DNA from: Chamaecyparis obtusa | Lineage: Eukaryota; Streptophyta; Pinopsida; Cupressales; Cupressaceae | Reading direction: 5' to 3' | DNA length: 64,000 nucleotides | Assembly: GCA_027943335.1 (NCBI GenBank) | Contig: BSBK01002086.1 | Location: 331,001-395,000 of the forward strand | Shown: piece after piece, positions 23,304 through 36,149 of the stretch | How the letters are laid out: each line of letters starts with the position of its first letter | How positions within the stretch are numbered: the stretch's first letter is position 1 | Program-made: the position numbers and the translations under genes | Notes under the pieces: generated by a model | The model's input: only the letters and a program-made list of their open reading frames with translations | The model's database searches: none | Told to the model about the DNA's origin: nothing

Positions 23304-26099
23304 ACCATTCCTAAGTCTTCAAATTCTAAACAGCTAGTTCCACCTCATGCTACTGACTACAGCATTGTTGAGCATCTAAAAAAGACTACTACTCAAATAT
23401 CAATCTTTGAATTGCTTAAGGTCTCCCTTGCTCATAAAGAGATCTTGGATCAAGCCCTATCAAATGCCAATGTCCCTAAGGACTTAGATTTAGATCATTT
23501 CTAGTCTATGGTAGGTCATCTGACCTCACCCCACTATCTGTCATTTTCAGAAGAGGATGATAATTCTTTAAGTCACCCACACAACCATCCTCTTCACATT
23601 GAAGTCATGATCTGAAAGCATCGAGTCAAACATGTGTTGATAGATGGAGGTGCAGGATTAAATATCTGTACCTACAAACTCATTGAACATTTGGGCTTAT
23701 TTGAGTCTTCTATTGATCCTAAAAAGAAGATTACAATCAAAGCCTAAGATGAACATGAGAGATCTTCTAAAGGTCTCGTGTGCTTACCGATCAGAGTGGG
23801 TCTAGTAGAAAGAGATATTATCTATCAAGTTCTTGATCTTCTGCTAGCCTACAACATACTACTAGGCCGCCCTTGGATCCACAAAATGAATGTTGTACCA
23901 TCAACCTTCCATCAATGTATAAATTTTCCCTTCAATGGTATGGAAGTCACTGTGCCTATAGATACCAGCTATGTCTACAATACTCTAAAATAGGCAACTG
24001 ATACACTCATCCCTCACAATAGTGAGGCATCCACTTCCAAATATGGAAAGGCTATGATGATAGACATGGAAAAGAAGTTGACACACATGAATGGGGGGAT
24101 ATCAGATTGAACCCGTCTTATCTATGACATCTTTACCAATCTCTCCTAGATCATATGGCAGATCTTTAGAGGATAAGAGACCTACAAATACACAACCACA
24201 AGTCATTTATGATGGTGCTTTTGTACAAGCTTATGTCCCTTTGGAGGATGAGAATGAGGAAAATGCCATCTTGGCATGGCTCTACAAAGAACCTGATGAT
24301 ACTGAATCCAAACATTGTGAAATATCCCAAGAACAATACACCAAGGGATATGATCTAGCTAAATAGATGAGTTATAAGGGGAAGGGACCCCTAGGACTAA
24401 ATAACAAAGGGATGGTCGAACCACTTCATGCAAAATTTTGCAATCCTAGGGATAAGACTGGTGTTGGTTTTAGAGAAGCTAGATTTCAACCAGTCATTGA
24501 TAAAGATGGTCCTATTTTTTATTCTAATGGTGATGATGAACCTAACACTAATGCCTTGCCCTTTGAGAGATTGTTGCACATCGGCATAGAAGATCCTACT
24601 TACCAAGATGAACCACAAGTCCCATAATGGTGGAGAGACCTGAACGAATTTAGTCACCCAACAAAAGATATTATTCAGAGAGAAATCAATCATGAAACCT
24701 CTAAAAGGCACCCTAATTGGGGGTAGTTAGTCACCATCTCACATGTGTTGGATCTCCCTAATTTCATGGATCCTAATGACCTATATGTACTACCAGAAGA
24801 AGAGTCATATCAAGGAGTTCACACTCAAGAGGAGGATGTAGAACCTCCTATAACTATTGCACAACATCTAGCTCGGTATGTGGATAGCCAGACTGACTCA
24901 CATGAGTATGAATGGGACATACTCTCTAATGAAACAATGGATATTAAAATTTATGCGATACATACATATGCCACTATTTCAAGAATGGAAAGAGGGTAAA
25001 GTTCAAGTTCTCATGAGCACATGGTTGAGGAAGATCTCTCTCATCCTTTAGTAGAGATTATTCCCATAACACCTAGATTACCCATTCAGAATTAGCAAAT
25101 CAATATGGTTGTTGCTGCACATCACAAATATATCAGGCCTCATCCCACAACAACTACATGGAATCTGAATGGAGGTCTCAACATAAGAAGTATAGAAAAT
25201 TAGAATTCCCCACAAGAAGATAATACCTCACACCCCATACTACAAATGATCCAAGAATTCTTTGATTTAACAATCTAACCTCCATATCCCATAGTAGAGA
25301 TCCCTAGATAGTTTTTAGATCTCATAATTCAAGATTCATATGAGATGAGCAGTACCTTTTCAATAGAATCTTCTGATGATAGAAGAATGAGAGGCACAAA
25401 CAATAGAGCACTCCCAGGAAGATCTAGGATTAAAATGATTCCAATTAGAACATGGCTTCAGCAAGAAGGTGCCATAGATACTAGAACAAGGTGTGAGAGA
25501 GGTCTACATCCTAGGGTTAGATCAAATGAATTAGATTCTCATATGGGTAGCACAGATTCCACTAACAACGATGACACTCCTTTCACTTTGAATACTCTAT
25601 TTCAAGATGACATCATATACCTTGACTTTCCAGTTGCAAGCTATGATGAACATACTATGAATGCCCTCGAACTAGTTGACAATCTACCCCTTATACATCC
25701 TAATCTTATAGACTGGACGCAACAACATGACTCGATTAACCTCCCCACCTTCTCCAATGACTTTTCCTTGGCTTGCCATCTTAACATTATTGAACCCGTA
25801 ACTTCTTCCACCAGTGAATCTTGGGTGAATATGACTGAAGTGGATATCAAGTACATCAATCACAAAATCAAAAGAAACAAAAGCCCTAAGAGTGAAAACC
25901 ACATTGTGGCGGTCTCAAAACATAAAATAGTAAAAATAAAAGATGTATCTGATGGTGAAAACATCCTTGTGGTTCCAGATGATGGGGTACTTGATATCTT
26001 GCCTAGTCACTTCCAAGAATGACCATCAGTACTTATAGAACCAACACAAGCAGTCAACATTGGAACTCAGGACAATCCACATATAATCCATCTGGCACA
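23304..26099 (+). pseudogene. Element B protease and linker
   Basis: Protease carries VLIDGGAGLNICTYKLIEHLG (about 23635-23700), again D-G-G, and AYNILLGRPWIHKMN (about 23848-23890). The linker holds LPISPRSYGRS and a run of acidic segments. It also has a divergent part at 25345-26022 rich in Asn, Asp and Thr. Frames are broken by stops at 23503, 23745, 23993, 24366 and 24627, with a short excursion to another frame around 23700-24000. Confidence 0.75.
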
Positions 26100-27575
26100 G
26101 TCATTGACAACTGAAGAACTTGCAACATTCACTCAGTTCTTCAATGATAAAAAGATTAATTTTGCATGGACTTATTCAGATATGCCAAGGTTGGATCCAG
26201 ATCTAATAATCCATCATTTGTCCATTGCGCCAGGAGTCAAACCAGTCAAACAAAAATTACGTAAGATGCATCCACATGTGGCTCTCTTGGTCAAAGCTAA
26301 ATTAGAGAAATTACTTAAAGTTGGATTCATCTTAGCAATAGCCTATGCCAAATGGATTTAAAATATTGTACTAGTTACTAAATTAGATAAATCCATTAGA
26401 GTGTGTACTGATTTCAGAGATCTCAACCGAGCCTGTCCAAAAGATGATTTCCCATTGCCTAACATTGACATGATTGTAGACATGAAAACTAGGTACGAGA
26501 TGTATTCCTTAATGGATGGTTTCTCTGGATACAATCAGATCAAAATTGCTCTGAAAGACAAGGAAAAGACAACTTTCACATGTGCTTGGGGGACATTTTG
26601 TTGGAACGTCATGTCATTTAGTTTGAAGAACGCTGGTACAACCTATCAATGGGTAGTAACCACCATCTTCCATGATATGATTCACAAGAACATGGAAGAT
26701 TATGTAGATGATACTATTGTCAAAAATAAAAAGATATCTACACATCTCCAGGACCTGGAACAAATTCTAGATAGAATGGAACAATTCAGGTTGTGATTGA
26801 ACCCTAAAAAGTGTGCATTTAGAGTAACTTATGGTAAACTCCTGGGATATATATTATTTCAGCCAAAGGAATCGAGGTGGATCTGGCTAAGGTACAAGAT
26901 ATCATAGAAATGCCACCACCTAAAAATATCAGCCAAATGAGGACCTTCCAAGGATAGATTCAATCTATCAGATGGTTTATATCCCAACTAGCTGAAAAGC
27001 ACAACCGTTTACTAAGCCACTCTACAAGGGTGTACCGTATCAATGGGATGAAGCCTGTGCTCAACACTTCAAGTAGATTAAACAATATCTAGAAAATCCA
27101 CCAGTCTTAATGTCTCCAATCCAGGGTAAGCCCCTTATTCTATATATTTTAGCTACTAATACATCATTGGGGGCACTTCTAGCTCAATAAGATGAACATA
27201 AAAAGGAGTGTTTCATCTACTATATTAGTCATACTTTGGTCTCTTATGAGATGAACTATTATGTGATCAAGAAATTTTGATTGGTCATGGTATTTGCATC
27301 TCAAAAGCTCAAGCATTACATGCTATCACATCCTGTACAACTCATAGAAAAAATAGATCCCCTTAAATATTTGTTGAGTAAAGCAACCTTGACTAGTAGG
27401 TTGGCTAAATGGGTCATGATACTGAGTGAGTTTGACATTGAGTACATTGAATGAAAAGCCACAAAGGGACAAGCGATCGCAGATCAGTTGGCTGATGTGC
27501 CATTATAGGGAGAACAACCCATTAATGTGGAATTTCCAGATAGATCTATCATGCACATTACTCACCATTCTTAGA
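26100..27575 (+). pseudogene. Element B reverse transcriptase and first RNase H
   Basis: RT runs from INFAWTYSDMPRLDPDLIIHH through VCTDFRDLNRACPKDDFPLPNID to YVDD at 26701-26712, all catalytic residues present. The first RNase H follows (about 27120-27500), with LGALLAQ and a frame change between about 26840 and 27575. Stops are at 26359, 26796, 27188 and elsewhere. Confidence 0.87.
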
Positions 27576-27905
27576 AGATGTTCTTTGATGGCTCTTTCAC
27601 TCAGCAAGGTGCAAGCGCAGGTGTTTTATTCATCACTCCACAAAGTTACTCTATCCCTAAAATATACAGGCTTTGTTTTCCCTGTACGAATAATATCGCT
27701 GAGTATGAGGCCTTGGTAAATGGGTTGAAGCTGGCTTTGGAGTGGAACATTTATGAATTACATGTTTATGGTGACTCTCAGCTTGTGGTAAATTAGGTGA
27801 ATGACATCTACCAAACACGGGATGAGAAGCTCATACCCTATAAGCGCATGGTGAATGATTTCAAAAATTATTTCACTTTTGTCACATTTCAACAAGTTCC
27901 AAGAA
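27576..27905 (+). pseudogene. Element B archaeal-like RNase H
   Basis: KMFFDGSFTQQGASAGVLF, then AEYEALVNGLKLALEW and HVYGDSQLVVN give the D-E-D pattern of a second RNase H. It is broken by a stop at 27794-27796. The same domain is seen in A and C. Confidence 0.82.
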
Positions 27906-29319
27906 CATAGAATAAAGTTGTTGATGCTTTTTCTATGTTGGGTTCATTACCTCAACAAGAAGATGATTTTTTCTATGAGCTCCTGGTGGAAGAACTTCAT
28001 CACCCCGCCTATGACTCCCCAGGATCCCAGATGATTTGCACCATTATTAGCCCAACCTATTCCCGCTATAGCCATATCTATTCCTATCTCTGTGACCAAG
28101 TCATCCTTGATAACCTCACTAAAAATGAATGCATACACCTTATCTGAAATTCCTCACGGTATGTCATCATTGCAAATGATCTATATAGGAGAGGTTTAGA
28201 TGGAACCTTACTTAGGTGTTTAGAAAAAGAGGAGTCTAAACATGTGTTAGTTGATGTCCACACTGGTATATGTGGATCTCATTCTAATAGTTTGACCTTG
28301 GCTTGTAAACTCTTAAGAGTTGGATTCTATTGGCTGGATATGGAAAATAAGGCCACCAAATATGCAAGGACTTTTAAAAAGTGCCAAATACATGGGAATC
28401 TCATTCACACCCCAACAAAGGAGCTCATTCCTTTTGTTACACACTAGTCTTTCCAACAATGGGCATTTGATCTCATTGGACAGATTTATCTTTCTTCCTC
28501 CAACAGACATAAGTTCATCATCACAGCCACAAAATATTTCACCAAGTGGGTTGAAGCAGTCCCACTCACTACAACAATAGGAAAATAGTTGGCTCTGTTC
28601 ATTTTGAATTACATCATCTGTTATTATGGTATCCCATCCTCTATCATTACTGATAATGGAGGACAATTCAAGAACAGTGAGATATCAGAACTTTGCACGA
28701 AATTCAAAATTACTCAACATTGTTCTTCAATCTATTACCCTCAAGGCAACGACCAAGTTGAAGCCTCCAACAAAATCCTACTCAAAATCTTACATCATAC
28801 TGTCAGCAAGTCAGGAAGAGATTGGCACCTGCAGCTCAATCCAACACTATGGGCTTATTGTACTAGTATCAGAACACCTGCTGGAGACACACCATTTGCT
28901 CTAGTCTATGGTACGAAAGCAGTCCTACCCATAGAAGTGGAACTTCCATCTTTGCGAGTTTCCTTGCACCGAATCATACCTAATGAGGATTACAGAATTT
29001 CTAGAATGAAAGAGTTAGAATTGCTGGATGAACATCGCCAAGTGGCGTTCGATCATCTCAAAGCTTATCATAAGATAATGTCAAGAGGTTATAATAAAAA
29101 GCTCAAGCCACGATAATTTCAAGTGGGTGACCTAGTGTTGAGAGAAAATCCTCGTAACCAGTCACATAGAGAACAAAAAAGGAAATTCGAGCCTAAATGG
29201 TTGGGGCCTTACATTATCACTACAATGTTTAGTTCTGGTGCATATCGGCTCTCTACACCGAAAGGGAACAGCTCCACGAGCCTATCAACATGCTTCACCT
29301 CAAGAAGTTCTACGCCTAA
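27906..29319 (+). pseudogene. Element B integrase
   Basis: The zinc domain has HTGICGSH and KKCQIHG. The core has WAFDLIGQIYLSSS (about 28463), IITDNGGQF (about 28648) and GNDQVEASNK (about 28746), so the DDE residues are kept. The C-terminal part has FEPKWLGPYIITTM and ends with KKFYA then TAA at 29317-29319 after a frame change near 29260. Stops occur near 28145, 28447, 28587 and 29116. No chromodomain follows. Confidence 0.86.
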
Positions 29320-31227
29320 GAATTCTCTACATCCAGCAGCATGTACATACAAAAAATGTCTTGAAGAAATACAAAAAAATTAGAAAATGTCCTAAAGAAA
29401 TACAAAAAAATCAAAAAATGTGCTAAAGAAATACTAAAAATCATAAAAAGGTCCTGAAAAAAATGATCATCATGGTGAAAACCTGGTAAACAGGCACTTT
29501 GATGCATCAAAAACAAAAAAAAATAAAAATACAATTTTTTTTTTGAAAAAACAATACAAAAAGTGCCTTGCTGAAAACCTGGTAAACAGGTGCCTTGGTA
29601 GCAAAAAAAGAGAAATTCCATCCAAGACGATGAAAAATTGGCAAACAGGAACCTCTTGTTAATTCTGCACTCCTTCTATCAATGCATGTCTTGACATCCT
29701 TTTCTAGCTCCAATATGTGCATGACCTTCATTCACTCTCATGACAAAATTTGTTGTGTCTTGATGTACTACCATAGATTGGAATCATTCTGAATATGAGC
29801 CCTAGGACATTCTAGCATCACAAAGGGGGTAGAATCTTCCGCGACGATTACAGCCAACATTGAGTCAGTTTTCAAACAATCACTGATAGGTTATCTACTG
29901 ACAAACACTAGCGTTTCTTAACACCCATCTCATGGCAACATCACTCAAACAATGTTTCTTAACACTACCGGCATATGCCTCATCCACTACTCAAACAAAA
30001 TTGAAAACTTGGACAATCAACAGTGTTTCTTAACATTCCACCACTTCACAAGCTATAAGATGACACTGAAAACCACACAAACAAACAAATGAATACCCTC
30101 TGAGTGGTGCATGATCACATTTTCTATTGTAACTTCATGAGGTCTACTAGACTAAAAGTGCACTATAACTTGTGCATTTTATTAGTATGTTGTATGTTAT
30201 TCTTTGATTTCGAGATTACCCCTTTCATATGTCACTCAACGATGTCTAAAATAATGACTAGAGTCATGTAGGGCTGGGGCATAATCACCTTTTCTTGTCT
30301 TTTGCTTGTTGGTGTGGTTTCGATGATCCTGAAATATTTGGTAAATTGGGTGTCTATGATAAGTGCCTCAATCTCGATTGGAACGCCATGCATACCTTGA
30401 AATTTTTTATCTGAATACTAAGGTGAGTTTGGAACTATCTCCTTGTTTTTTATTCTATTTGTTTACACAAGAACCATTCAAGTCATCCTGGACTTTTGTG
30501 CCTTTATGCTTATGGTTCCTTACAACATTAATTGGAAATGATGCTCAGGTCATCTTGGCTTTTATGCCCCAATGCTTGTGTCAGTTTCCCACATTTCTCC
30601 ACTTAATGCCATATTCATATTCTCATGGTTATAGCAGTGAGAATTGTATCAACTATGATGACCCATAAATGCTCTATGATGAAAATTTTCAAGATAGACC
30701 AGTGACAAAGTTCTAGGATGCATTTCATAGTAGGTTTACAACATTACTTTGGTAACAACAATCCTTTCTCCACGGGATATGAAGTCTCTTGTTTGACTAC
30801 CCATCTTCTTCTCAAGCGGTCAACTACATCATTAGAGATATGATTGAGTACCTATGTATTAAATAAACATTTCAAAACACATATCCACATGCATATCTGT
30901 ATATCCATCATTCCTAATAAATACAACATACATACATTACATCATGATACATTTATTGCATATCAACAACAATTAAATAACCATTACATATTCATCTTAT
31001 CTATCCATTTTGCACAAGTCATAGATACATCCATATATAATGCATTCATTAAGCATCAAAAAGAAATAAACACATCTCATAAAATAAACTGCTACATAGG
31101 TACAAGACATCAAATCATATATCTCTATATATATCTCAAAAATCATTGTGCTACAAATGAGGATCATAAACTGATTAGAGCAAGTCATCATATACTATAG
31201 AGGTACAAAAATGGTATGATCCTACAA
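29320..31227 (+). other. Post-pol spacer of element B
   Basis: No gene is seen. An A-rich block with three copies of the GGTGAAAACCTGGTAAACAGG word type lies at 29350-29650. Words of the GTTTCTTAACAC type lie at 29910-30040. The rest is AT-rich with no recognisable feature. Confidence 0.6.
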
Positions 31228-33512
31228 CTAACTATCTACTACATCCTCAGCATTAGGTGTTGATGGAGGTGGTAGAGGTGGCATCGCCTCATCGGCACGG
31301 GGCATCTGTGCGCCCTCTAATCTAGCCACGAACTGTGAAAAATGACATGACCTTTTGTGCAACTGGTACAACTATCATATAAGTTGCCACATAATATGAT
31401 ACATGACTCATCTGGTGAGTCACTATCTGCTGATGATGATCTCTCTTAGTTGTAAGTGCAGCAATCCTCTGGTCCCGCTCTGATATGAGCTCTACAATCT
31501 GCTTGTCTCACTCTGATAGTTTGGTCTGAGCCACAACTATATCTATCTGTAAACCCCACATAGGCTCTTGTAAGACTCGAATCACATCTTGAGGCATTCT
31601 CTATTGTGGTATCCTCTCCTCACCTCCCATGTCATCTACCACTCTTTGTCTCACTTGTCACTCACCCCCTCCCCTAGGTGCCTCCCTCTACTACTGCTGC
31701 ACTCCCCCTCTGCTAGACCCTGCTCCTGAATCTCCAGCTGTTGGTCTATGACCCGTATCCTTGTGACCCTTCCATGGTGGTGGTGGTGGTGGTACATCTC
31801 CCTCATCATCAATACGAGGGGCTAGGGCTCCTAGGTCTTTAAATCATGGAAAGGGATGTCTAATGAACTACTCGTAATTTGGTGTCATCCTGGCTTATGC
31901 CACTACCTCTAAATAATCTCATTTCCCTCACCTCACCAATGCAAAATCTTGTAAAGTGGTCACCGGTACCAATCTCGACCCCCATCCCAATTTTGTCTCA
32001 TCTACAAACTGGGCATATGTTTTGAACTCCCCCAATATCACCTATTGGTGACCATACTGATGCAATACCCAGGATACAACAAATTGCTCCAGCACAACAT
32101 CTGTGTGACCTATCAGTGGTCATGTCATGAACATGTCTCTTTGCTGAGATCACCAACCACCCCATGGCTCTATCCCTAGATACAGTCACCATGTCACAAC
32201 TATCATGTCATCAATATGTCACCTCCAATAGGCATTCTTCCCCAAGTGGGGTTGAACCACATAACCTATATAATTGTACACAAAAGGTTGTCTTGATGTC
32301 CTCGCCACATTACACATAGGGTGACATATGGGTAAGTGATCCCAAGCCTAGATCTAAAGAATCAAAACTCATGCAGCTAATGTCCTCGCTCCCCTATACA
32401 AAATCTCATGGAGCTCGTGATACATGTGCGTTAACATGCATGATCCCCATCCCATCTTTACTAGTCTACCGAATAAAATCTCTAGTGTGGGTCCCCAACC
32501 ACTCTGGAATCCCTACTGACCCCTATCAGGCATGAGAAAAAAACCTATGTACCATGCCATCACGCATGCTAAAGGAGATACCTGACTATACCTAGACATC
32601 ATTGTGTCCCATCCTACCCATCTCTCTAGGATGTCATCATCCTGGAAAATCTCGTGAATAGATAATACCCTAGGCATCCACAGTGTCTCATACTATACCA
32701 ATAGACCACCAAATGGAATGCGAAGGATGTGATAAACATCCTCTGGGGTCATAGTAATCTCACCTGTGGGTAAGTGAAATGTATTATGTTCACTATGGAA
32801 TCGCTCCACCAAGGCAGTCAGCAATCCATGGTTCACATGGATATCTTGAATCCCTCCCAACCAACCAAACCCACACTCAGCCAAGATATTGTTCTCATCC
32901 TTTGACAACTATGCTAGCAATCTTGACGTCGGCAGATATGTGATCCTAAACTATATATTAGGAAGAACCTCCTGCATGGATAAACCAAGAAAACATCAGT
33001 ATTATGACATCGAAACATATTCACAAACTCAAGCACATATCCTAGATCCTATTACAAAGATTATCAAGTTCAAAATTTGACTTTTATACTTCCAAAATTA
33101 CCTGATGTTATTTATACGAGTAACCAGAGATAGACATCTTTTCTTGTACAAGTAAAGGGTTATCTTCGTACAAGTAAACCCTCAAATATGAGCCAACATA
33201 CAAAAAGAACATGAGCACAAGGGCAAATTTTTAAACCCTCATATGAGTCAAGGGCAGCCTTAGAATGAGAATCCTAGGCGGCCTGTACGAGCCGATCTTA
33301 GTGTGAGTTTACTCATACAAGTTTTATCATAGGTTCATACAAATCAATGTGCCCACGACATTTTACAACATAGAAAACATACCAAAAAACACAAAATCGA
33401 TTCAAATAGAGCTTGGTTTTTGATAACTTACCACTGGACCGTAGTGTCTGGGCCGGTTGTGCACTTGTTGTCACTCAAATTAGTGAGTTGCCACAGGGAT
33501 TGCATTTTCCAT
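31228..33512 (-). pseudogene. Element B antisense gene with Plant Mobile Domain, intron 2 absent
   Basis: The minus-strand model has exon 1 at 33432-33512 (27 codons, ending YGPV before GTAAGT), intron 1 at 32972-33431 (acceptor ATGCAG) and a continuous exon from 32971 to a stop near 31228. The open stretch 32693-32908 reads LLTALVERFHSEHNTFHLPTG and EDVYHILRIPFGG, a clear PMD. It is followed without any intron by YETLWMPRV, IFQDDDILERW, LTHMYHELHEILY and QIWAWDHL. In A and C an 82-83-bp intron separates these parts. The C-terminus is proline-rich, then coiled-coil-like. One net frame change and several stops disable it. Confidence 0.83.
33100..33350 (-). repeat. Cluster of TACRAG words inside PMD intron 1 of element B
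   Basis: About seven words of the type GTACAAG, GTACGAG, ATACAAG or ATACGAG lie on the plus strand, for example TTGTACAAGTAAA and TCGTACAAGTAAA. It occupies the same place as the clusters of A and C but uses a different word. Confidence 0.55.
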
Positions 33513-33578
33513 CTTCACTCTCAGAGGGTTTTTAAAAACTCAAAAGAAGTCAAAATGAATGGAAAATGACATGTTTGG

Positions 33579-33588
33579 CCTTTATATA
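33579..33588 (-). promoter_or_regulatory. TATA box of the antisense PMD gene in element B
   Basis: TATATAAAGG on the minus strand lies about 70 bases before the exon 1 ATG, at the same relative place as in A and C. Confidence 0.68.
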
Positions 33589-34347
33589 GTCTTTTGACCC
33601 ATTTTTTTCAACTTGCTCTGATTGGCTTGAAATTCACACCCTTACCTAATTAACCCGCTCTGATCTCATTTTCAGAGTTGAAATCTGACATCCTTCATAT
33701 AGTCAAAATTATTGTTTGACTTCCAAACCCTAATACCAATTTACTACTTGTATAACCAACCTTTCATTCTTCCAGTTGATCCTCTTTTCTTCCAATTCAC
33801 TTCTTTCCTCCTTTTGATCCTTGGTTAACCCATACCCAAGTTTTAGTCTACCCTAGTCAATCGAACTTGTATTCAATGCAAAATGTACCCTCAACCTTAT
33901 CACATCGAGGTGCCTTGTCATCTTTAGATTTCACTCCCAAGGGGGCACAATCATAACATCAACAAATTAGTGATCACATAATCAAACCAATTAGAATGAA
34001 ATACTAGAGGCATCTCAGCTTCACTGCACCACATCAAGTTGAGATTTATCATCATCAAATCCCAAAGGGAACATCAGTTTTATCACTTCATATCAAACTG
34101 GTCTTGTCCTCAATCAAGTCCATTTGGCTTCATCGCACCAAATCAAGTCAATGGCATTATCAATATCCTAATGATAATCGATTTCATTGCTTCACAAAAA
34201 ACTGATTGATCATTCAAACCAAACCGATGGTTTAAGAATCTTTCCGACAGTAATCAACTTCATCACTTCACATCAAGTTGGTTAGTTGTCATTATCAGTC
34301 TCATTACTATCTATTCTTTGAATCAATGCGCTGATCACATATCAATT
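33589..34347 (+). other. Region between antisense PMD promoter and 3' LTR of element B
   Basis: No gene is seen. Words such as CACTTCACATCAA and CATCAAGTTG recur at 34010-34330, a loose short repeat upstream of the antisense promoter. A comparable loose repeat of a different word lies at the same place in C. Confidence 0.5.
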
Positions 34348-34361
34348 CAAAGAGGGGCAAA
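34348..34361 (+). other. Polypurine tract of element B
   Basis: CAAAGAGGGGCAAA stands directly before the LTR start TGTAATCAC. It is the same tract as in C. Confidence 0.82.
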
Positions 34362-35487
34362 TGTAATCACTGAAAAATGGTCACCCAAAACCATAGGCCC
34401 CGGGCTCGAATTATTCTTCATTTTGATCAATTATCTTAAGTCCTAACCCAAGGCTCTCTAAATTCATCAAATTGACTTGATTGATGCATTTCTGCACTGA
34501 ACCAACAATAATTAATCAATTCCTAATCTTAGGAATCATTGGCAATTATACCAGATTCTTACTATTTATTTAATTAATGATTTAGAGGTTAATTAAGTAA
34601 ATAAATTGAATCAAATCTCCAACTATTTATTTAATGAATATTCTAAATATTGATTAAATGAATAAGATAATTGTCAACAAATTATAAAAGGAATTTAAAT
34701 TGATTATTTCATCACCTTTTTGACAAAAATGCATTAAACTTATTATTAAAATATTAAAGTGCATTTTTATGTCATCAAAAGATAGTTTTTGGAAACCTTT
34801 TGATCAACTCAATCTTATAAAATGGGAACAAGATAGTTAACTAAAGAATCAATCCAGTTGACTCAACAATCTTTTGGAATATCCATAATTCATCTACTGA
34901 ATTCTCCAGTTGATTTATAAAGTTTATGTTGAGACTGAATCTTCGAATCAATCTTCACCTCTCATTCTCAATCAATCCTAGTCGTTCATTTCTAGTTCAA
35001 TTCTATATAAGCGAGCTTCATTCTCATCACAATCATCCAAGTTTTTGCTAAAGTGGTGCTATCATTTTGATTTCTAAGCATTTAAGTTATTTTTGCATTG
35101 AAGTTGATAGTTTGAGTTTTATTGCATACATTTGATAGGAACATCTTATTTCAAGCTTAATATGGATTAATCATAATTTCATTATAGACTAGTATCTTCA
35201 TTATCATTGCATATTAATCACATAGGAACACTCAGTTTTTGATTAATTGGATGAACATTAATTGGTAATTGGATAAATTTGCATCTCATCCTACATGCAT
35301 GTTAAATCCTTCATTTAGATTTGTTTTCATGTCATTGGAATGCAATGAATCTGAGAGCATCCCAAACATGAATCTGCTAGGAAGCAATGGATCAGTTTGA
35401 TCTCTCTTTTGAATGTCCTTACTTGTTTTCAATTTGTTTAAAGTAGATCAAGCAATGATTCATTGAAGTGTGTTTAACTTAATCACA
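34362..35487 (+). repeat. 3' LTR of element B
   Basis: Begins TGTAATCACTG after a polypurine tract and includes a TATA box, TATATAAG, at 35004-35011. Its last 165 bp match 20102-20268. The right end is uncertain: the match to the left copy stops at 35478, and a CA end fits at about 35487. It is followed by TTTTAGCACACACACC, which resembles a decayed primer-binding region. Confidence 0.7.
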
Positions 35488-36149
35488 TTTTAGCACACAC
35501 ACCAGCATCCTTGTACTTTTATGTTTAATATCTCTTAATATTTTATTATTTAGGTAGTAAGGGCTTTCCTCCCTCAAGTGAGGCTCATTTTTATTTCACG
35601 TCTTTGTCTAGTAGGGGTTCTCCTTCATTAAGTGTGGAGTTATTTCTATTACTTGTCTCCATTTTGGTTTATCATCTTTATATCTATTTGGTTGTCTATG
35701 GAGGTGAGAACACCAAAGCGAGGGTTCAATTGAGGCAAACCTCTTAAATGACCACAATAGATTTCCTTCTTGCATGTGTGTAGGTGACGAATAGGTGCTA
35801 GAAGTTAAATTTAAAAGAAGGTAGAACGATTCTAGAATTTTTTGTTCTTTGTCATTTGAGACTCCAGTGCGACACACAAACATCCATGCGACACGCTATC
35901 ATCCAAGATCGAGAGCTTCATATTTTGATGATATATTCCTTAAGTTATTTATTTTTAGTTTTTGAAGTCAAAGTATCTGCATATAGTGCATATTGCATTT
36001 TATTTGTGTTCTTGTCATTTATTCTATTTATGTAGTTCATTTAATTTACGTTATAGTTATAATAGAGTTGTTAGAATATCCTAAATAGTTTTATAAGTAG
36101 TTCATATATTAGTTTGTTCTCTTATTTGAGCCCGACTCAGTCCTATTCT
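35488..36149 (+). other. Unassigned AT-rich region right of element B
   Basis: No gene is supported. Two TGCGACAC words near 35870-35900 recall the leader words of element C, so this may be decayed Tat leader sequence. The left edge of element D should lie somewhere here, but I could not find a second D LTR. Confidence 0.4.

Larger units (their letters stand above)
20102..35487 (+). mobile_element. Element B: Ty3/gypsy Tat-type LTR retrotransposon
   Basis: A partial 5' LTR (20102-20270) is followed by a leader, gag-pol (21454-29319), a spacer, an antisense PMD gene (31228-33512), a polypurine tract and a 3' LTR (34362 to about 35487). B has the same plan as A and C but is clearly more distant in sequence; for instance its gag shares only scattered blocks with theirs. 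No good primer-binding site is seen after the partial LTR, and the leader is shorter than in C. Coding regions hold many stops and at least one frame change. Confidence 0.85.

Noticed and set aside
30844..31200. Plus-strand open stretch of 118 codons before the PMD gene of B
   Set aside because: Low-complexity, His/Ile/Tyr-rich translation of AT-rich spacer; no counterpart in A or C.
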